64,000 nucleotides of DNA from Amorphophallus konjac. Its lineage: Eukaryota > Streptophyta > Magnoliopsida > Alismatales > Araceae. Shown here one piece after another: positions 59,095 through 64,000 of the stretch; position 1 is the first letter of the stretch; each line of letters starts with the position of its first letter. The stretch is taken from NCBI GenBank assembly GCA_022559845.1, contig CM040125.1, positions 199,246,102 through 199,310,101 on the forward strand. The letters run 5' to 3'. The notes under the pieces were generated by a model that ran no database searches, was not told where the DNA came from, and was given only the letters and a program-made list of their open reading frames with translations. The position numbers and the translations under genes were made by a program.

Positions 59095-61896
59095 TGTCAC
59101 GCCCCGATGCGGAATATAGGGACGTACAGTTAGAAATGAGCTGGAAAGAGAGAGAGCTAATCTAAATATATACAAGTGCTAAGAAATGGAAATAACTTAT
59201 TGACCATTAAACAAAACATAATTGGTACATAATCCTCAAATCAACTCAATACAACTGGGATAACAAACTCTAAACCATAATAACATAGCTGAAGCACAAC
59301 ACACTCTAGACACAACTAACTGCTACACTCAAAACATCACTCCTGCCATTCCCCATCGGTAAGCGCGTCACCTGAAAAGCCTGGAAAGGGGGAAACAACA
59401 ACTATGAGCTGACGCTCAGTCGGAAATAACAGATAGGTATAAGTGATTAGCAGTTTAATTACATTTTTAAAATATCATGCTACAAAGGATAATGCAATAA
59501 AAGAATAAGGATGATATAATGAAACAAAATTTAAAGATCTTGCAAGGTCAAGAAATATAAAGGAACAGAATGGTAATACTTAAGAGGAATAACAACGACA
59601 AGAATTTACTACAGGAGATAACGATAAAGAGTTGGCCATATCGAGACAATTCAAGTCATGTCAAGCACGTATGTGATTTCATTTCCACGTCCAAGTAACA
59701 GCAAGTAAGTAACAACAAGTAGAGTATAGAACAGTGAAGAGTGGAAAGTGAAAAGTAGAAGAGAGTAGTGGAGAGTAGTAGAGAGTAGTGGCCAGTCCTA
59801 GATTTAACTCATGTCATAGTACTGGTGCCAAATGCCACACCTAGTCAATCACCTCCCCAGGGGTACACGTAGTGTTCGGGCGCTCCTCCCAGGACTAGAC
59901 CAAGCCCTTAATTGTTTGCCAGGCATTGATTTCTTTGGATCAAAGATCCCACGAATCTAGACCTCCACAATTTATGGCCAGAATTCCAAGATTTGAACCA
60001 TGTAGCAATAACAATTTCAAGTAGGAAGGAGATTCATTTCAGAATTTCAAGGTAAGCACAATCATCAAGAAGATTGAAAACCAAGTCACAATAAGAGTTA
60101 ATCGTTTTGCGCTACTGTAGTACAGCAGCTATCCAGCAAGCTAATCAACATATTAATCCTAATTACCAAGTTAATATGTCAAAGATTATCCATTATCATT
60201 TGCATTAATCATTAAGCTAAAAGAAGATTCAAGATGATTAAAGAACAAGCTCACAGGAATGAAATAGCATGGATTACAGAGATTTAGTTACACCATTAAC
60301 CACTAATTATGTGGGTTTCTATTTAACCAATATATGAGTCGAAATGAAGATGGTAAACGGCATGTTTTTACACTATGTTCGCAAGTAGGAACCAATGTAA
60401 ATTGAAATCATAAGGTTTTTAGAATAGGTCACTGGTTCTTCAAAAGTATAGTTTTCAATTGGTCCAAGTTGATTAGGTCGATCCCCTAATGATTCGGATC
60501 GATCCTCGGGTCAACAAAATGACAAAACTGGTTTTCTGGTGTATGGGTCGACCCCTGGGGTCGACCCTTGTAAAAATGGGGTCTGGCAGCTGAATGGGTC
60601 GACCCCTGGGGTCGACCCCCTTGCAGGGACTGGATGGGTCGACCCCTGGGGTCGACCCTCGGGCCTGCAGGGTTGCCCAGAAAATGGGTCAACCCCAGGG
60701 GTCGACCCCTGCAAGAACAGCAACGGCAGAACTTTCGGAAAGCACAAAAACTCACCCAATTGTGGTCCAATTGAGTTGGAAACATAACCACATGCTTTAG
60801 GAATCTTACTAGACATATGAGGGTCATAATACATGAGTTTTAAAGCACGAATTTCATCAGAAACCCACTTGATCACAACCGATTCTATGAAGAACACAAG
60901 AAGACCTAATTCTTGACATACTTCCACTAAATCTAAAAATTCTCCCAACATACACAACGGAATTTGGGGATTTTGGTGTCAAAAGAAAGCTAACAAGCTA
61001 CTGATTACATTCATATATATTAATTAGAAGTTGGGCTGTTATAACCTACCTCAAATCAGAGAAAGACTTCAAAATCCTAGAATGAAGAACAAGCTTGATA
61101 GCAGCTCACAAAAAGCTTGATATCTCCACGGATACCTAATGAGATTTGGGGCTTTCAGTCCCATTGGATAGATCTCATCGAGCTGATCAAGATACTATAT
61201 TTACAAGTCTCATTTGGTTAAGGGCACCTACCTTAATCGATGGATTAAAGGGCTGGAGATGAAGAACGACGAACTACCAACACCCTCCACCAAAACGACG
61301 AATGCTCCCAGATCTGGACTCCTCGTCGGCTGACCCAGCTACCAAATGAAACTAAACTCGAAGAGCTACATTTCTATGGGTCATGGGACTTCTGGAGCCT
61401 TCGGAGTTGGGAGTATTTGGCGCTGCAAGTTTCGTGTTAGAAACGGCGCTGGAATCCTTGACTCGACCAAATCTATGTCGGCAGCATGTTTTAGGGCTAG
61501 GTTTACCTCAAATTGATTGAGGGTAAATGTTCCTTACCTCGTGGCCTTCCATTTTCCCTTGATTTCAGATCATTTGGTTGAGTAATAAGGTCGAATTTCA
61601 CGTTTTAAGTTACGATTAGGTAAAGGTTAGGTAAAAGTCAAATTCGGGATTAATCCTCTAATTAGACAAGATTACGTAATTAATTTGGGTCAAGTCCAGA
61701 AGACAAAATTGCTATAAAAATGATCTTTTACCCAATTACTATTTTTACAGATTTTTCTAAGGTAGTCGAATTTATAGGTTCTATTTTCTAATGAATTAAA
61801 TATTAATATTTCGAAATTCAAACATTAATTCATTTTAATTCAATTTTTAATTAATAAAAGCTCAATAAAACTTAATAAATTAATCAGGGTATTACA
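59095..61896 (-). repeat. 5' LTR of gypsy D (2802 bp)
   Basis: It matches 51428-54295 apart from substitutions and fewer GTCGAC palindromes (60543-60712). It ends GGGTATTACA, followed by the target duplication GGCGC. Confidence 0.94.
60543..60712. repeat. tandem 23-bp palindromes with GTCGAC in LTR D, right copy
   Basis: There are four units, the last with GTCAACCCC in one half. Two units present in the left LTR are absent here, and the last unit, halved in the left LTR, is whole here. Confidence 0.92.
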
Positions 61897-61901
61897 GGCG
61901 C

Positions 61902-62143
61902 CCCTCTCTCCAAGTCAACATAAATGGCTTGATTTATTTTATTCACCTTAGACCATATTAATCCCCCCTTGGACCAAAATAAATAAAAATTATAAATACA
62001 TGGTCAATTATTCTACCATTGACCCAATATAAAAACCCAAGATAATAGAAACCAAATACACACCAAATACGACCAAATAGGTATAAAATATGAATACGTA
62101 TAAAAATATGTACTGGAGTATCAAAGCTCCGGTGGTGACTCCA
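61902..62143 (-). repeat. 5' LTR of gypsy E, second piece
   Basis: It continues 49684-51427 after element D. I place the end at GGTGGTGACTCCA (62143) because the minus strand there, TGGAGTCACCACCGGAGC, aligns with the start of LTR G (TGATGGGAATCGACGCCGAG). The total length would be about 1.99 kb, close to the 2.07 kb of LTR G. The following GATTG would be its target duplication, with no visible partner. Confidence 0.55.
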
Positions 62144-62621
62144 GATTGTCCTCCAGGCACAAAGAGGTCGGTGTCGACCGAGTCGTGCTGCGGGTCCGGT
62201 ACCGACGGCTTGCTGAGTCGAGCCGTACTCGTGCTCTGGCGTCCTCACCAGGCTAGGGACATCTTTTCGCCTCGGGCTGCTTCTTCATCATGTGGCAGAC
62301 CACCGGGTGTAATTTTGTCCTCGTTGGATGAGAGAAGGGGTTTGTTCGGCACGATCGAGTCGACACCAGTTTGTTGATCTTGTTGGTCTCGGCTTGCCTT
62401 GTTGCATTGCCGAGTTAAGGTAGCCTTCTTTGGAAGTCCCAAACATTCTTTGAGCTTCTGGGCCTTGCTTTAACAGCTATCCTTTGGAGCCGATGATCTT
62501 TTCTTTCTTCTTTTTCTTCTTTTCGTTCTTTTCTTCCTTGTCGGAGTAAGGGCACTCGATCAGAGCTTAAGACCTACAAAAGCAAAAGTTAAGAAAAATT
62601 AAAAATATTTTAATGTCAACA
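62144..62621 (-). repeat. probable LTR end of another element (H)
   Basis: The stretch ends TGTCAACA and is followed by AATGCCCCCCACATGCGGGT, which on the minus strand is a G-rich tract next to TGTTGACA. That is the layout of a 3' LTR start in a minus-strand element extending to the right. The left boundary of H is not visible because E appears to have inserted into it. Confidence 0.4.
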
Positions 62622-64000
62622 AATGCCCCCCACATGCGGGTGTCATGAATGAGGGACGAAGGAGCGGGACATGCGGGTGTAGCCCATAGCCCGTTTTGAG
62701 AATATTGCATGTGTCTTTTCATTATTTTTTCTTTTTATTTATTCCATTTCTATTTACCATCATTTTTGTTTTCATTTTACTTTACTATTTTTTTATTTTA
62801 TTTCATCATTCATTTATTATTATCTCTATTTTTTATAGCCTCATCCATGCACATAGGCGTTCATTGACCGCAAGCACAGAATAGCTATATATAGAATAGT
62901 TCCCCTATATCAGGGATAGGATAAGGACATCGTCCACGATTCACGGACAGAGTGTGACTCACGAAGCACAACTAAGGGAGATGTGCATACGTAAAGGGGA
63001 CACAGCGTAGAACATACGCATAGCATAAACCACAATCCACACCCAGGACTATTCCTCCATAGTGTGAAAGTGCAATTATATGAGTAGTGAACCCTAGAGA
63101 TAGGGACGTGCAGACGTTCTGAGTAACACTAGGGGATTACTTTATCGCCTACACATGCATTCGAGGTTCTCGACTTTTGGTAGCTTCGCACAAGCCCCCT
63201 TGTTTATTCCTAATTCCGGACTTCACCATTCGACGTGAGTTTCCTCATATATCTCAATGGAGATTCCCAGCTACTAGGATTTATCCTTTATTATGATGTT
63301 ATTGTGGATTTCACAGTTTGACGCGAGTCTCCTCATATGTCTCAATGGGGATTCCCGGCTACTAGGATTCATCCTTTATTATGATTTTATGACAGATTTC
63401 ACCTTTTGACGCGAGTCCCCTCATATGTCTCAATGGGGATTCCCGGCTACTAGGATTCATCATTTATTATGATTTTGTGGCAGATTTCACCATTTGACGC
63501 GAGTCTCCTCATATGTCTCAATGGGGATTCCCGACTACTAGGATTCATCCCAATTTTAATTGTGGGGTTTACTGCATCATTTCCGCGTGAGTCTCCTCAT
63601 GTATCTCAATAAGGATTCTCGGCTACTTGGATTCGCGTTTCACTTATCATCATCATCATTTCTCTCTTTTTTTATTTTACGAAGGGGGTAGGCAGCCTTT
63701 TTCACACGATTACCCCTCACACGAGTGTAGATATTTAAGTATCCATGAAGTGTTAAGAAGAATTTATGACGTCCCTATAGCTAAGGACCATTGCTCATAT
63801 TGTGTGCGAGGTGTGAGAGTTTCGTCCAAGGTGTATCATACGAGTTGTGCTAGCAACATAGCTACGAATCCTCCCCTAGCCGTATGCACTCACCGAGAAT
63901 CAGTGTTTCATTCTTTAGTTTATTGTGACGCACACAAACCTAGAATCGGACGGCTTTATTTAGCAAAAAAATACATCCCTAGAATTTTGAAAGAAGTGTA
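62622..64000 (-). other. probable internal non-coding region of element H
   Basis: No coding region is recognised. A T-rich stretch (62715-62835) and an 88-bp tandem repeat (63217-63661) are the only structure I see. A long untranslated 3' region with tandem repeats between pol and the purine tract is known from Tat/Ogre-type gypsy elements, which makes H a candidate for that group. Confidence 0.35.
63217..63661. repeat. 88-bp tandem repeat, five units
   Basis: The phrase TTCAC..TTTGACGCGAGTCTCC recurs with a period of exactly 88 bp (anchors 63222, 63310, 63398, 63486; GAGTCTCC at 63501 and 63589). It is followed by CTCAATGGGGATTCCCGGCT and ACTAGGATTCATCC. Units 2-4 are nearly identical and units 1 and 5 more diverged, as in arrays that homogenise from the middle. 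Confidence 0.93.

Larger units (their letters stand above)
51428..61896 (-). mobile_element. full-length Ty3/gypsy chromovirus-type element D (10469 bp)
   Basis: LTRs of 2868 bp and 2802 bp flank a minus-strand gag-pol; the target duplication is GGCGC (51423-51427 and 61897-61901). Gene order and motifs match element A, but the LTRs and leader differ. Most of the LTR length difference lies in the number of GTCGAC palindrome units. The gag-pol has seven nonsense codons. Confidence 0.95.

Noticed and set aside
49684..62621. LTR E extending to TGTCAACA at 62621
   Set aside because: A G-rich tract to the right of 62621 would make that LTR a 3' LTR, while E has its primer site and gag on the left; alignment with LTR G supports an end at 62143 instead.

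Overview
The window is plant nuclear DNA made almost entirely of nested LTR retrotransposons. I see no host protein-coding gene, rRNA, tRNA or CRISPR array. Initiator-Met-tRNA primer sites, a SIRE-type Ty1/copia element with an extra 3' gene, and Ty3/gypsy elements with 2-4 kb LTRs all point to a flowering plant with a repeat-rich genome. The species cannot be named from this.

Layout from left to right. (1) 1-7479: right part of a SIRE-type copia element (copy 1) with an intact IN-RT-RNase H reading frame, an extra ORF and its 3' LTR. (2) 7480-10605: unassigned repeat-derived DNA. (3) 10606-32578: a long solo gypsy LTR (F). It is split by a non-autonomous element G (13330-31423, minus strand), which is itself split by a full-length young copia copy 2 (17783-29663). 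Flanking 5-bp duplications agree: ACACG for G, AAACT for copy 2, GCATT/ACATT for F. (4) 32579-33307: unassigned. (5) 33308-46980: gypsy C (minus), an LTR plus the chromodomain end of pol, whose LTR is split by full-length gypsy A (33647-44452, minus, TTTTA duplication). (6) About 46985-47754: a truncated copia-type LTR. (7) 47755-62143: gag/protease part and 5' LTR of gypsy E (minus), whose LTR is split by full-length gypsy D (51428-61896, minus, GGCGC duplication). (8) 62144-64000: LTR end and internal DNA of another element (H) with an 88-bp tandem repeat.

The gag-pol genes of A, D, E and copy 2 keep one reading frame from end to end and are broken only by nonsense codons, most of which fit C-to-T change at CAR or CGA codons. 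Where a partner can be seen, younger elements sit inside the LTR of an older one.

Five patterns deserve most attention. First, copia copies 1 and 2 carry paired GTCGAC sites exactly 22 bp apart in three separate places (LTR, gag coding region, post-pol spacer). Second, four different gypsy LTR families share a branch-point-like, hairpin and splice-acceptor-like block with possible donors 2-4 kb upstream, suggesting a spliced LTR leader. Third, each of these LTRs carries its own array of short GC-rich palindromes, which falls inside that predicted intron. Fourth, elements D, E and G, although different, share a leader block of about 85 bp just after the primer site. Fifth, the extra copia ORF lies behind its own TATA-like block and an internal polypurine tract, as if it were a captured gene.
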